Assembly: GCF_000224005.2 (NCBI RefSeq)
Contig: NZ_CP007031.1
Coordinates: forward strand, 3,678,001 to 3,742,000
Direction: 5' to 3'
From: Marichromatium purpuratum 984
GTDB lineage: Bacteria; Pseudomonadota; Gammaproteobacteria; Chromatiales; Chromatiaceae
Length of the DNA stretch: 64,000 nt
Made by a program: the position numbers and the translations under genes
Part shown: positions 34,713 through 48,969 of the stretch, piece by piece
Position numbering within the stretch: the stretch's first letter is position 1
Layout of the letters: each line of letters starts with the position of its first letter
Notes under the pieces: generated by a model
What the model was told of the DNA's origin: nothing
Seen by the model: the letters and a program-made list of their open reading frames with translations, nothing else
The model's database searches: none

Positions 34713-35774
34713 TCAGCCGAAGTGGATCCTCGCCTCCAGGTTGGCGGCGGAATCGGCATTGTCGAGTGCTTCCTGCAGCGAGATGGTGCCGTCGCGATAG
34801 AGTGCGAGCAGGGCGTCGTCGAAGGTGCGGATGCCCTCCTCGCCGCTCTGCTGCATCGCCTGACCGAGGGCCTCGACCTGACCGTCGCGGATCAGGTCAG
34901 CGATGTGCGGGGTGTTGACCATGACCTCGATCGCGGCGCAGCGCGACCCGGCCTGGGTGCGTACCAGGCGCTGCGAGACGATCGCGCGCAGATAGACCGA
35001 GAGGTCGGTGAACAGCGTCTTGTGCTGCGCCTGGGGGAACAGGTTGATGATGCGCTCCATCGCCTGATAGGCGTTGTTGGCGTGCAGCGTGGCGACGGCG
35101 AGGTGACCGGTGCCGGCTAGCTCGAGCGCCGCCTCCATGGTCTCGCGGGTGCGGATCTCGCCGATCAGCACCACGTCCGGGGCCTCGCGCAGCGCGCTCT
35201 TGAGCGCCTTGGCGTAGCTCTTGGTGTCGAGCCCGAGTTCGCGTTGACTGACGATGCACTGCTTGTGCGGATGGACGAACTCGATCGGGTCCTCGATGGT
35301 GATGATGTGACCCGGGGCGCTGCTGTTGCGGTGATCGAGCATCGCCGCAAGGGTGGTCGACTTGCCCGAGCCGGTGGCCCCGACCATGAGGATGATGCCG
35401 CGCCGGTGCATGATCAGCTTGGGCAGCACCGCCGGCAGCCCGAGTTCGTCGCAGCTGGGGACGGTGGTGCGGATGTAGCGCAGCACCATCGAGGGGTAGC
35501 CGCGTTGGTGATAGGCGTTGACGCGGAAGCGGGCGCGATTGTCGAGCGCGACGGCGAAGTCGACCTCCAGTTCCTCCTCGAACTCGCGCGCCTTGGCCGG
35601 ATCGAGCAGCGAGGCCAGGGCCTCGCGACACACCGTCGGGGTGAGCACGGTCTCGCCGATCGGGCGGATGACGCCGTCGATCTTGATCTTCACCGGCATG
35701 CCCGGGGTGAGGAAGAGATCGGAGGCGTTATGCCGGATCATCATCTCGAGATAGGGGGTGATGTCCATCGCCAT
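34713..35774 (-). CDS. PilT/PilU-type pilus retraction ATPase, second paralogue
   Basis: 353 residues. A GspE-superfamily hexameric ATPase at the base of type IV pili, driving retraction. Walker A is [17 protein letters not shown], the Asp box and Walker B region DPIEFVHPHK and DVVLIGEIRTRETM, and the His box HLAVATLHANN. Two features of the C-terminus (TFDDALLALYRDGTISLQEA and the run of small repeats) match PilU more than PilT. It sits 174 bases downstream of a longer PilU-like gene on the same strand. Two PilU-like genes side by side is unusual, since the common arrangement is pilT then pilU. Confidence 0.85.
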   Translation of the reverse strand: MAMDITPYLEMMIRHNASDLFLTPGMPVKIKIDGVIRPIGETVLTPTVCREALASLLDPAKAREFEEELEVDFAVALDNRARFRVNAYHQRGYPSMVLRYIRTTVPSCDELGLPAVLPKLIMHRRGIILMVGATGSGKSTTLAAMLDHRNSSAPGHIITIEDPIEFVHPHKQCIVSQRELGLDTKSYAKALKSALREAPDVVLIGEIRTRETMEAALELAGTGHLAVATLHANNAYQAMERIINLFPQAQHKTLFTDLSVYLRAIVSQRLVRTQAGSRCAAIEVMVNTPHIADLIRDGQVEALGQAMQQSGEEGIRTFDDALLALYRDGTISLQEALDNADSAANLEARIHFG

Positions 35775-35855
35775 GTCGGGCTCCGGGGCTCGGCGCGGGG
35801 GCGCGGGTGAAGACGGAGGGGTTGCGGAGTTAACTTATAAAGGAATTCTTATATC

Positions 35856-35884
35856 CTTATGCATTTATCTTTGTTCCCCGTCAA
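35856..35884 (-). promoter_or_regulatory. Possible sigma-70 promoter before the second PilU-like gene
   Basis: On the minus strand TTGACG (35884-35879) is followed 17 bases later by CATAAG (35861-35856) within an AT-rich stretch. This is a fair -35 and a weak -10, 82 bases before the start codon at 35774. Confidence 0.4.
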
Positions 35885-35948
35885 TGGCTTTTACCCATCG
35901 CCATCGACGCGGACCGTCGGCTGACCCCGTCGCGCCGGGGCCAGCGCA

Positions 35949-37109
35949 CTAGCGAAACGGCGGGCTGTCCTCGTCGTCGAGGATGGACAGCCCGTCGACC
36001 GGCTCGAAATGATCCTTGTTGCGCGTCTCCTGCCCCTGCAGCTTGATCATCAGCCGCAGCTCGTTCATCGAGTCGGCATTGCGCAGCGCGTCCTCGTAGC
36101 TGATCTTGCGCGCCTCGTAGAGATCGAACAGCGACATGTCGAAGGTCTGCATGCCCTGCTCGCGCGAGCGCTTCATCACCTCCTTGATGCCACTGACGTC
36201 GCCCTTGAAGATCAGGTCCTGGATCAGCGGCGAGTTGATCATCACCTCGACGGCGGGGATGCGGCCACCGTCGGTGCAGGGCAGCAGGCGCTGCGAGATC
36301 ACCGCCTTGAGGTTGAGCGAGAGATCCATCAGCAGCTGCGCGCGCCGCTCCTCGGGGAAGAGGTTGATGATGCGATCGAGCGCCTGGTTGGCGCTGTTGG
36401 CGTGCAGCGTCGAGAGACAGAGATGGCCGGTCTCGGCGAAGTTGATGGCGTGCTCCATGGTCTCGCGACTGCGGATCTCGCCGATGAGGATGACGTCCGG
36501 GGCCTGGCGCAGGGTATTGACCAGCGCCGCCTCCCAGCTCTCGGTGTCGACCCCGACCTCGCGCTGGGTGATCAGACAGTTACCGTGGGGATGGACGTAC
36601 TCGACCGGATCCTCGATGGTGACGATATGACCATGGGTCTCCTGGTTGCGATGCCCGACCATCGCCGCCAGCGAGGTCGACTTGCCCGAACCGGTGCCGC
36701 CGACCAGCAGCACCATGCCGCGCTTGGCCATGACGATGTCGAGCAGCACCGGCGGCAGCTTGAGTTCGTCGGCGGTGGGGATGCGAGCGTTGATGGTCCG
36801 CAGCACCGCGCCGCCCTTGCCCTGCTGGACGAAGGCGTTGACGCGGAAGCGGCCGATGTCCTGGGGGTGGATCGCGAAGTTGCACTCCTTGTGCATGTCG
36901 TAGTCGCGGATCTGCCGATCGTTCATGATCGAGCGCACGAGGATGTTGGTCTGCGCCGCGCTCAGCGGCTGATCGCCGATCGGGGTGAGACGGCCGTCGA
37001 TCTTGCAGGCGGGGGGGAAGCCGGCGGTGATGAAGAGGTCGGAGCCCTTCTTGGCGACCATCTTGCGCAGACAGTCGAGCATGAAACGCGCGGCCTGTTG
37101 GCGATCCAT
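35949..37109 (-). CDS. pilU: PilU-type pilus retraction ATPase
   Basis: 386 residues, the length usual for PilU. Walker A LVGGTGSGKSTSLAAM, Asp box EDPVEYVHPHGNC, Walker B ILIGEIRSRETMEHA, His box LCLSTLHANSANQ. The C-terminus has TFDMSLFDLYEARKISYEDAL, then an acidic tail (SILDDEDSPPF), as PilU proteins have. The ATG at 37109 follows GAGG at a good distance. An upstream in-frame ATG exists (37148) but has no site. Function: with PilT it powers twitching and DNA uptake by type IV pili, whose pilMNOPQ genes lie at 46-51 kb. Confidence 0.9.
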   Translation of the reverse strand: MDRQQAARFMLDCLRKMVAKKGSDLFITAGFPPACKIDGRLTPIGDQPLSAAQTNILVRSIMNDRQIRDYDMHKECNFAIHPQDIGRFRVNAFVQQGKGGAVLRTINARIPTADELKLPPVLLDIVMAKRGMVLLVGGTGSGKSTSLAAMVGHRNQETHGHIVTIEDPVEYVHPHGNCLITQREVGVDTESWEAALVNTLRQAPDVILIGEIRSRETMEHAINFAETGHLCLSTLHANSANQALDRIINLFPEERRAQLLMDLSLNLKAVISQRLLPCTDGGRIPAVEVMINSPLIQDLIFKGDVSGIKEVMKRSREQGMQTFDMSLFDLYEARKISYEDALRNADSMNELRLMIKLQGQETRNKDHFEPVDGLSILDDEDSPPFR

Positions 37110-37195
37110 GGCGATACCTCGTTGATTCTCGACCACCGAGTGTATCACCTCACCGGCACCGACAAGACCCTGCCCGTGACCGGGATGTGGACAAA

Positions 37196-37226
37196 GAAAA
37201 AGCGGCCCTCGCGGGCCGCTTTTCTT
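37196..37226 (-). terminator. Rho-independent terminator after gltBD (bidirectional in form)
   Basis: GCGGCCC (37202-37208) pairs with GGGCCGC (37213-37219) around TCGC, with A-run on one side and T-run on the other. On the minus strand it lies 50 bases after the gltD stop and ends in TTTTTC. Confidence 0.85.
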
Positions 37227-37275
37227 GGGGTCGGGGACCGTTTCGCCCCGGATCGGCCGGGGCGGACGGTGGCGC

Positions 37276-38734
37276 TCAGCGCGGCAGGTCGGAGCGGCCC
37301 ATCAGCCACTCGTCGACGGCGCGGGCGCACTGACGACCCTCGCGGATCGCCCACACCACCAGCGACTGACCGCGACGCATGTCACCGGCGGCGAACACGC
37401 CGTCGACGCTGGTGCGGTAGGCCAGCTCGCCCTCGGTGGTGCCCTTGACGTTGCCACGGCCATCCAGCTCAAGCCCGGCCTCGTCGCGCAGCTCGGCGAT
37501 CATGCCCTCGTGCACCGGATGGACGAAGCCCATCGCCAGCAGCACCAGATCGGCCTTGAGTTCACCCTCGGTGCCGGGCACGTCGTGCATCTGCCAGCGA
37601 CCGTCGGCGTCACGTTCCCAGCGCACCAGGTTGTAGCGCACCCCGGTCACCTGACCGTTGGCATCGCCGACGAAGCCCTTGGTGGCGACGTTCCACATCC
37701 GCTCGCAGCCCTCTTCCTGGGAAGAGGAGGTGCGCATGCGATTGGGCCAGTTGGGCCAGGTCAGCGACTTGTCCTCGCGCTCCGGCGGACGGTCGAGGAT
37801 CTCGACCTGGGTGACCGACTTGGCGCCGTGACGGTTGGAGGTGCCGATACAGTCCGAACCGGTGTCGCCACCGCCGATCACCACCACGTGCTTGCCCTCG
37901 GCGCTGATGAAGTCGTCGTCGGGGACGTGGGAGCCCTGCACCCGCTTGCTGTTGCGGGTGAGCAGATCCATCGCGAAGTGGATACCGGCGAAGCTGCGTC
38001 CGGGCACGTCGAGGTCGCGCGGCTTCTCCGAGCCGCCGGCCAGCACCACCGCGTCGTACTCCTCGCGCAGCTGGGCGACCGAAATGTCGACGCCGATGTG
38101 GGCATTGGTGTGGAACTCCACGCCCTCGGTGCGCATCTGTGCCATGCGCCGATCGATCAGCTGCTTGTTGAGCTTGAAGTCGGGGATGCCGTAGCGCAGC
38201 AGGCCACCGATGCGGTCTTCCTTCTCGTAGAGCGAGACCTTGTGGCCGGCGCGCGCGAGCTGTTGCGCGGCGGCCAGGCCCGTCGGGCCGGAACCGACCA
38301 CGGCGACCCGCTTGCCGGTGCGTCGCTCGGGCACCTGAGGCTTGATCCAGCCCTCCTCCCAGGCCTTGTCGACGATCGCGCACTCGATGGTCTTGATCGC
38401 CACCGGGGTGTCCTCGAGGTTGAGCGTGCACGAGGCCTCGCAGGGCGCGGGGCAGATTCGACCGGTGAACTCGGGGAAGTTGTTGGTCGAGTGCAGCACC
38501 TCGATCGCCGCCTGCCAGTCACCCCGATAGGCCAGATCGTTCCAGTCCGGGATGATGTTGTTGACCGGGCACCCCTGGTGACAGAAGGGGATGCCACAAT
38601 CCATGCAGCGCGCACCCTGTTCGCTGACCTCGGCCTCGGTCAGCGGGATGACGAACTCGTTGTAGTGGACGACGCGATCACCGGCCGGCTCGTAGCGCCG
38701 GTCGCGACGGTCGTATTCCATGAAACCGGTCGGC

Positions 38735-38742
<8 letters not shown>
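37276..38742 (-). CDS. gltD: Glutamate synthase (NADPH) small subunit
   Basis: 488 residues. The flavoprotein subunit passes electrons from NADPH to GltB for glutamate formation from glutamine and 2-oxoglutarate. The N-terminal part holds the [4Fe-4S] Cys pattern ([15 protein letters not shown] and CPAPCEASC). Then follow the FAD-binding [14 protein letters not shown] at about 155 and the NADPH-binding GGGDTGSDC at about 295, with [11 protein letters not shown] near the end. The ATG start overlaps the end of gltB by 8 bases, giving one coupled unit. The common spurious extension upstream is not used. Confidence 0.95.
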
Positions 38743-43390
<4,648 letters not shown>

Positions 43391-43755
43391 CGCTGACCTC
43401 GTTGATACCTGGGGTAAATGATTCCGACTGTCGACGCCGCCATGGACGGGAAGGCCTTGGTCATCGAGCACCAGGGCGCGTGCCGACCGCCAGGCGGTTG
43501 GCGTCACAATCCTGTGTCCTGGATCCAGAGAGCAGGCTCGCTCGTCATCGCAATGCGCTCGGCGTGCGATCTCCAGGGTGTCCGGAGCGCGTCGGCACGG
43601 TCTGCCGACGCCGGTGTTCGGCGAGCGGGGTTCGAGGCATGCGAACCCTAGCGACCAGGCCGGGTTGAAATCGCGAACCCCTAATAATAACGTCGAACAC
43701 CGGCGCACGCCACTATCCGTGCGCGCGCGGATCACGCGGCGTGGGTGACGGGTCG
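43391..43755. other. Intergenic region upstream of gltB
   Basis: 365 bases between the gltB start and the aroB stop. No gene recognised. It must hold the gltB promoter, but I cannot assign clear -35/-10 or sigma-54 elements. TAATAATAA at about 43682 is the only AT-rich spot. Confidence 0.5.
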
Positions 43756-44838
43756 TCAGGGACGTCGCGCCGACAGGGTCGCCGTCAATTGATCCTGGTC
43801 GATCTCGTCGCTGATCACCGCCTCGCCGACGGCGGTGAGCAGCACCAGACGCAGACGTCCGTCGAGCACCTTCTTGTCGACCGCCATCAGCTCGCGGAAG
43901 CGCTCGGCGTCGAGTTCGGGTGGCGGCTCGGTGGGCAGCCCGGCGCAGGTGACCAGGCGGCGCACCCGCTCGACATCGGCCTCGGCCAGCCAGCCCATGC
44001 GCGCCGAGAGATCGGCGGCCATGCACATGCCGGCGCCGACGGCCTCGCCGTGGAGCCAGTTGCCATAACCCGAGGCCGTCTCGATGGCGTGTCCGAAGGT
44101 GTGGCCGAGGTTGAGCAGGGCGCGCTGACCGGACTCGAGTTCGTCTTCGGCGACGATCTGGGCCTTGATCTCGCAGGAGCGGCGGATGGCGTGGGCGAGC
44201 GCCTCGGGGTCGCGCGAGAGCAACTCGGCCATGTGCGACTCCAGCCAGTCGAGGAAGGCGGGATCACGGATCAGCCCGTACTTCAGCACCTCGGCCAGAC
44301 CGGCCGAGAGTTCGCGCTGGGGCAGGGTGTCGAGGGTCTCGGTATCGGCGATCACCGCCAGCGGCTGGTGGAAGGCGCCGATCATGTTCTTGCCGGCGGG
44401 GTGATTGATGCCGGTCTTGCCACCGACCGAGGAGTCGACCTGGGAGAGCAGGGTGGTGGGCACCTGGATGAAGGCGACGCCACGCTGATAACAGGCCGCA
44501 GCGAACCCAGCCATGTCGCCGACCACCCCACCGCCGAGTGCGATCAGGGTGCAGTCACGCGCGAAACGGGCATCGAGCAGGGCGTCGAAGATGCGGTTCC
44601 ACACCTCCAGGGTCTTGTACTGCTCACCGTCGGGTAACACCACCTCACACACCTCGAGACCATCGAGCGCCGCGCGCAAGGGGGCCAGATACAAGGGTGC
44701 CACCGTCTCGTTGGTGACGATCATCACCTGCCGGCCACGGATATGGGGGCGATAGAGCACGGGGTCATGGAGCAGTCCGGGACCGATATGGATCGGGTAA
44801 CTTCTGTCCCCAAGATCGACTTCAAGGGTTCTGGTCAT
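43756..44838 (-). CDS. aroB: 3-dehydroquinate synthase
   Basis: 360 residues. It turns DAHP into 3-dehydroquinate, the second step of the shikimate pathway, using NAD+ and a metal ion. Motifs: [29 protein letters not shown] (NAD site), [19 protein letters not shown] and the metal His region [10 protein letters not shown]. The ATG at 44838 (TRTLEVDLG) fits family length. It lies downstream of aroK, as usual, but with a 342-base gap, where most gammaproteobacteria have a short one. Confidence 0.95.
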   Translation of the reverse strand: MTRTLEVDLGDRSYPIHIGPGLLHDPVLYRPHIRGRQVMIVTNETVAPLYLAPLRAALDGLEVCEVVLPDGEQYKTLEVWNRIFDALLDARFARDCTLIALGGGVVGDMAGFAAACYQRGVAFIQVPTTLLSQVDSSVGGKTGINHPAGKNMIGAFHQPLAVIADTETLDTLPQRELSAGLAEVLKYGLIRDPAFLDWLESHMAELLSRDPEALAHAIRRSCEIKAQIVAEDELESGQRALLNLGHTFGHAIETASGYGNWLHGEAVGAGMCMAADLSARMGWLAEADVERVRRLVTCAGLPTEPPPELDAERFRELMAVDKKVLDGRLRLVLLTAVGEAVISDEIDQDQLTATLSARRP

Positions 44839-45180
44839 AAGGCAGCTCTTGGCGGGTTGGCTCGCACACCGGCGCCGGCTCGTCACCCCCCGTCAGCGGC
44901 GGCGCGTTACGGCGGGCTGATGACGAGGTGGCGCTGGGCGTCAGCGACCGGGGCCAGCCCGGTCCTTGGCACGGCTGGCGCGAGGAATGCGCGCACACGG
45001 GTTGATGATCGGTCTTATTGGCATCTTAGCGGTCTGACACGGAGTTGCAATCGCATCACCCGACCAGACAGTCGCCTGGTCGTCCGCATCAACCGCCGAC
45101 GCGACGCGCCCGCGCGCTGCGACCGTCCCGGGCGACGCTCTCACGGAACGAAGGGGTTCGACCCCAGACATAAATCGGGG
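44839..45180. other. Unusual gap between aroK and aroB
   Basis: 342 bases without a gene that I can support. Its right edge carries a REP-like inverted pair (see next entry). The rest shows no recognised element. Confidence 0.45.
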
Positions 45181-45182
45181 TC
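45160..45182. repeat. REP-like inverted pair at the aroK 3' end
   Basis: GACCCC (45160-45165) and GGGGTC (45177-45182) around AGACATAAATC. The motif resembles the GGGGTCTGACCCC-type dispersed repeats of many gammaproteobacteria. It reaches into the aroK stop codon (TGA at 45183-45181). Confidence 0.45.
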
Positions 45183-45714
45183 AGAGCACGCCGGTGGCGC
45201 CCTCCTCGAGTCGCCGCACGATCTCCTTGACCACCGAGCCGGTGCCACGCTTCTCGGTGGTCACCACCATGTCGGCGACCTGGCGATAGAGCGGTTCGCG
45301 CTCCTCCATCAACTCGCGCAGCCGCTGCAGCGGCTCCTCGGTATCGAGCAGCGGGCGATTACGGTCACGGGCGGTGCGGGCGTGCTGCTGCTCGGCGCTG
45401 CAGTGGAGATAGATGACCACGCCGCGCGCGGCCAGGTCCTGACGGTTCTCGGGGTCGATGATGACCCCGCCGCCGGTGGCCAGCACCATCCGCTCACCGG
45501 CGATCAGATCGATAATGACCTGACGCTCGCGGGCACGGAAGCCGGCCTCGCCCTCGAACTCGAAGATGGTGGGGATATCGACACCGGTACGGCGTTGGAT
45601 CTCCTGATCGCTGTCCTTGAAGGTGTAGGAGAGCGCCTCGGCGAGTTGCCGCCCGACGGTGCTTTTTCCGGCCCCCATCGGGCCGACGATGAAGATGTTC
45701 TGTGCACGGATCAT
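45181..45714 (-). CDS. aroK: Shikimate kinase
   Basis: 177 residues. It phosphorylates shikimate with ATP. Walker A is VGPMGAGKSTVGRQLA. The shikimate-binding motif appears as DSDQEIQRRTG with its Asp, GFRARE with the Arg, and ATGGGVIIDP. The lid region is RNRPLLDTEEP. The start ATG (IRAQNIFIVG) agrees with the family. It lies upstream of aroB on the same strand. In this order (pilQ-aroK-aroB) it belongs to a gammaproteobacterial cluster where the pilus and shikimate genes are neighbours. Confidence 0.94.
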   Translation of the reverse strand: MIRAQNIFIVGPMGAGKSTVGRQLAEALSYTFKDSDQEIQRRTGVDIPTIFEFEGEAGFRARERQVIIDLIAGERMVLATGGGVIIDPENRQDLAARGVVIYLHCSAEQQHARTARDRNRPLLDTEEPLQRLRELMEEREPLYRQVADMVVTTEKRGTGSVVKEIVRRLEEGATGVL

Positions 45715-46211
45715 AGCGAAAGATATGCCAGGTTGTCTGTACGCGGGTGAGGTTCGCGTCCTCCCTCGCATCGATTGGATGAGCGCGCAGCGCGAACCGG
45801 CGGGGATGGCGGTGACCTACATCGCCTGCCGACCCGGGCGACCCGACGACACCGGCGAACGGTGGGCCAGCGCCTGCTCGGGCTGCGGAAACATTGGAAC
45901 GAGGACCGAGGTGGTGTCTCGACGCGGGCGGCGACGGCGGCGAGATGCCGGCCACCGTGCACGCCTTGCCCGGCTCGAGACCGACTCCCCAGGCAGCCCT
46001 CGGATGACATGGACGGCAGACCGGGCACCCCGGCGCGCATGCGGTCGCAGGCGCGGCGGGACGGGTCGAGCGCGCCCATCAGCGGAGCGGGACAACGCCC
46101 GGCTCGCGCGACATTCTAGCCCCATGGGATAAGTGGCGTCCCGGATACGCGAAAAAAACGCTGGCATCCCCGGGAAAGATGCGGGTTCCCGAGGACGCCG
46201 AGGACGCGACA
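45715..46211. other. Long gene-free stretch between pilQ and aroK
   Basis: 497 bases. Open frames here are low-complexity Arg/Ser-rich shadows without family likeness. The left part must hold the aroK promoter. A terminator-like hairpin follows pilQ. Confidence 0.5.
46152..46182 (-). terminator. Terminator-like hairpin after pilMNOPQ
   Basis: On the minus strand GCATC and GATGC enclose a loop containing CCCGGG, and seven Ts follow 5 bases later (46158-46152). It is 30 bases after the pilQ stop. Confidence 0.5.
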
Positions 46212-48428
46212 TCAACGCCGCGCGAGATCGCCGCGGAGGATCTTGGGGGTCACGAAGATCAGCAGTTCGCTGTTGTTATCCTCTCGCAGCTCCTGCTTGA
46301 ACAGCCGCCCCACCACCGGGATGTCGCCGAGCCAGGGCACCTGCTCCTTGCTGAAGCCGCGGGTGCGCTCGTAGACGCCGCCGAGCACCACGGTCTCGCC
46401 GTTGTCGACCAGCACCGAGGTCTCCACCGAGCGGGTATCGATGGCAATACCGTCGGGAGTCTCGTTGGTGTAGTTGGGTGCGTCCTTGTTGACCATCAGG
46501 TCCATGATCACCCGGTCATCCGGGGTGATGTGCGGAGTGACGTCGAGCTGCAGCACCGCATCCTTGAACTCGGTCTGGGTGCCATTCTGCGACACCGTCT
46601 GATAGGGGATCTGCTGACCGACCTTGATCGTCGCCTGGTGCTGGTCGGAGGTGATCACTCGCGGGCTGGAGATGATCTCGCCGCGTCCCTCCTGTTGCAT
46701 CGCCGAGAGTTCGAGCTGGAGCAGATAGGAGCCGACCTTGCCGATCAGGAAGTTGACCGCGCCGGACGGGTTGGGGGCAGCCAGATCGACCATCAGGGTC
46801 TGGTTGTCGTCCTCGTCGATGATCCCGGAGTTGTAGGGGCTGCCGGTGTCGACGTTGAGACCGAAGGGCCCCTTGTCGAAGCCGCCGATCTCGAGGGTGC
46901 CGGGCTGAGCGCCGGCGATCATCACCTCGTTGCCGCCTGCGGCGCCGAACGAGGTCGACAGCCCGAAGCGCACCCCGAGGTCACGTGCGAAGTTGCTCTC
47001 GGCGATCACCACCCGCGACTCGATCATCACCTGGCGCACCGGCACGTCGAGCCGGGTGACGATACCGCGGATGTCCTCGAGCCGTGCGGCGGTGTCCTGC
47101 ACCAACAGGGTGTTGGTGCGCTCATCGACGGTGACGTTGCCGCGGTCCTTGGTCAGCAGCTGGTTCTCCTCGCTCTTGAGCAGACGGGCGAGATCGGTGG
47201 CCTTGGCGTAGTTGACCTGGATGAACTCAGAGCGCAACGGCGCCAGCTCCTCGATCTTCTGCATCGAGCGCATCTCCAGCTCTTCCTGGCTGGCGATCTC
47301 CTCGGTCGGCGCGACCATGATGACGTTACCGGTACGGCGCATCGACAGCCCCTTGGTCTTGAGGATGATGTCGAGTGCCTGGTCCCAGGGAACATTCTTC
47401 AGCCGCAGGGTGATGTTGCCGGCGACGGTGTCGCTGGCCACCAGATTGAGGTCGGTGAAGTCGGCCAGCACCTGCAGCACCGCCCGCACCTCGATGTCCT
47501 GGAAGTTCAGCGACAACCGCTCGCCCTCGTAGACGACCTTGCTGCGCAACTGCTCTTCCTTCTCCGCCGGGGTCAGCGGGCGGAAGTCGAGGGTGAAGAG
47601 GTCGTCGGTCTGATAGGCCATGTAGTCGTAGTCGCTGCCGGTCTCCACCGCGACCTCGACATTGCGCCCGCGCGGGCGCGACTCGACGGCCACCACCGGG
47701 GTGGCGAAGTCGACCACGTCGAGACGACGGAACAGCCGGCGCGGCAGCGAGCTGTCATGCAGCTCGACCATCACCCGCCGCCCCTGCTCGCGCACCGTCA
47801 CCCGGGTCTCGGGGTTGGGCAGACGGATCAACACCCGCCCCTCACCCTCGGCGCCGCGTCTGAAGTCGATATCACGCACCGCCCCCCCGGGGGTCATCGC
47901 CGGTTGTGCACGAGTCGCGCTCGGCCGGGCCATCGCCGCCGGCGCTTGCCGGCTCGACGGCGCCGACACCGGCAGGGGACCGGCCGCCGCAGCCTCGGTC
48001 TGGATGATGAGACGCACCCGGTTGCCCTCGCTGCTCACCCGATAGGGGACGGGGTCGCTGAGGTTGATCACCACCCGGGTGCGATTGCTCGCCTCCACCG
48101 CCACCAGGCTGTGCACCGAACCGATGCCGATCGGCAGCGAGCGCTCATCGAGTCCGTTGCTCACCCCAGGGAAGTCGAGCGCGATCCGCGCCGGCGCGTC
48201 GGTGGCGAAGGTCTCGGGCGGGCTCACCGGCGCCGAGAGTTCGAGCTGGACCTCGACCCGGTTGCCGGGCTGGGCGGCGAACTGCACGTCGCGCAGCTCC
48301 ACGGCCATCGCCGCAGCACTCCAGCCGGCGAGCAGCAGGAGCAGAAGACACAGCGACACGACCGGCCGGCGCACGCCGCGCGCCAGCGCCCTCCCGAGGC
48401 GTGCATCGGATTGAGATGGTGCGTTCAT
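46212..48428 (-). CDS. pilQ: Type IV pilus secretin
   Basis: 738 residues. The outer-membrane ring through which the pilus leaves the cell. Signal peptide: residues 1-42 (SLCLLLLLLAGWSAAAMA). Two AMIN domains (about 43-130 and 185-270) bind peptidoglycan. A secretin/TonB short N-terminal domain (about 303-360, LSLNFQDIEVRAVLQVLAD) follows, then N1 (about 375-450) and the secretin domain to the end, with VPWLGDIPVVGRLFK. It closes the pilMNOPQ operon, 20 bases after pilP. Confidence 0.95.
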   Translation of the reverse strand: MNAPSQSDARLGRALARGVRRPVVSLCLLLLLLAGWSAAAMAVELRDVQFAAQPGNRVEVQLELSAPVSPPETFATDAPARIALDFPGVSNGLDERSLPIGIGSVHSLVAVEASNRTRVVINLSDPVPYRVSSEGNRVRLIIQTEAAAAGPLPVSAPSSRQAPAAMARPSATRAQPAMTPGGAVRDIDFRRGAEGEGRVLIRLPNPETRVTVREQGRRVMVELHDSSLPRRLFRRLDVVDFATPVVAVESRPRGRNVEVAVETGSDYDYMAYQTDDLFTLDFRPLTPAEKEEQLRSKVVYEGERLSLNFQDIEVRAVLQVLADFTDLNLVASDTVAGNITLRLKNVPWDQALDIILKTKGLSMRRTGNVIMVAPTEEIASQEELEMRSMQKIEELAPLRSEFIQVNYAKATDLARLLKSEENQLLTKDRGNVTVDERTNTLLVQDTAARLEDIRGIVTRLDVPVRQVMIESRVVIAESNFARDLGVRFGLSTSFGAAGGNEVMIAGAQPGTLEIGGFDKGPFGLNVDTGSPYNSGIIDEDDNQTLMVDLAAPNPSGAVNFLIGKVGSYLLQLELSAMQQEGRGEIISSPRVITSDQHQATIKVGQQIPYQTVSQNGTQTEFKDAVLQLDVTPHITPDDRVIMDLMVNKDAPNYTNETPDGIAIDTRSVETSVLVDNGETVVLGGVYERTRGFSKEQVPWLGDIPVVGRLFKQELREDNNSELLIFVTPKILRGDLARR

Positions 48429-48447
48429 GCCGGATCCCCTCCTGAAA

Positions 48448-48969
48448 TCATTCGGAAAGCTCCAGGGCCGCGTCGCGCTCGCGCCACTGCCCCGGGGCGT
48501 CGGCGACGATCTCGATGAGTTCGATCGAATCCTCGTCGATGCTGACGATCTGCCCGTTGTTCAGCCCCATGTAGTTGCCGACCTGCACCCGGTGCAGGAC
48601 CCCGTCCTGGGTCCGCACCAACGCCCAGCGCAGGTCCGTCTGCTTGAGCGTCCCGACCATGCGCAGGGCATCGAGCGCATAGCCCTCGAGCACCTCCTTG
48701 CGGCGGTTGGGGTCGGGCGCCAGGCCGTTGTCGCTCTCGTCGACGGCGAGCGGGGCGAGCCCGCGATCGGGGACGAAGGGGTCACGTCGATCGGCGGGCT
48801 CGAACACGAAGCTGTCGACCGGCTGGATTTCGGGCAGCGGCTCGACCGGACGTGGCGGACGCGCCTTGACCTCACCGACATAGCGCTCGAGATCGGACAT
48901 GTTGCGGCCACCACAGCCGGCCAGCGCCAGCAGCGCGGCGAATGGAATGGACAGGCGGATCCGGTTCAT
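48448..48969 (-). CDS. pilP: Type IV pilus inner-membrane lipoprotein
   Basis: 173 residues. Lipoprotein signal LLALAGCGG with the lipidated Cys at residue 19. The PilP domain follows a Pro-rich linker (ARPPRPVEPLPEIQPVDSF), with DPFVPDRG and VGNYMGLNNGQI. It connects the PilMNO inner-membrane complex with PilQ. ATG overlaps the pilO stop (ATGA). Confidence 0.93.
   Translation of the reverse strand: MNRIRLSIPFAALLALAGCGGRNMSDLERYVGEVKARPPRPVEPLPEIQPVDSFVFEPADRRDPFVPDRGLAPLAVDESDNGLAPDPNRRKEVLEGYALDALRMVGTLKQTDLRWALVRTQDGVLHRVQVGNYMGLNNGQIVSIDEDSIELIEIVADAPGQWRERDAALELSE

Noticed and set aside
45711-46079. A 122-residue Arg/Ser-rich open frame between aroK and pilQ
   Set aside because: Low-complexity composition, no ribosome binding site and no family likeness; treated as non-coding.
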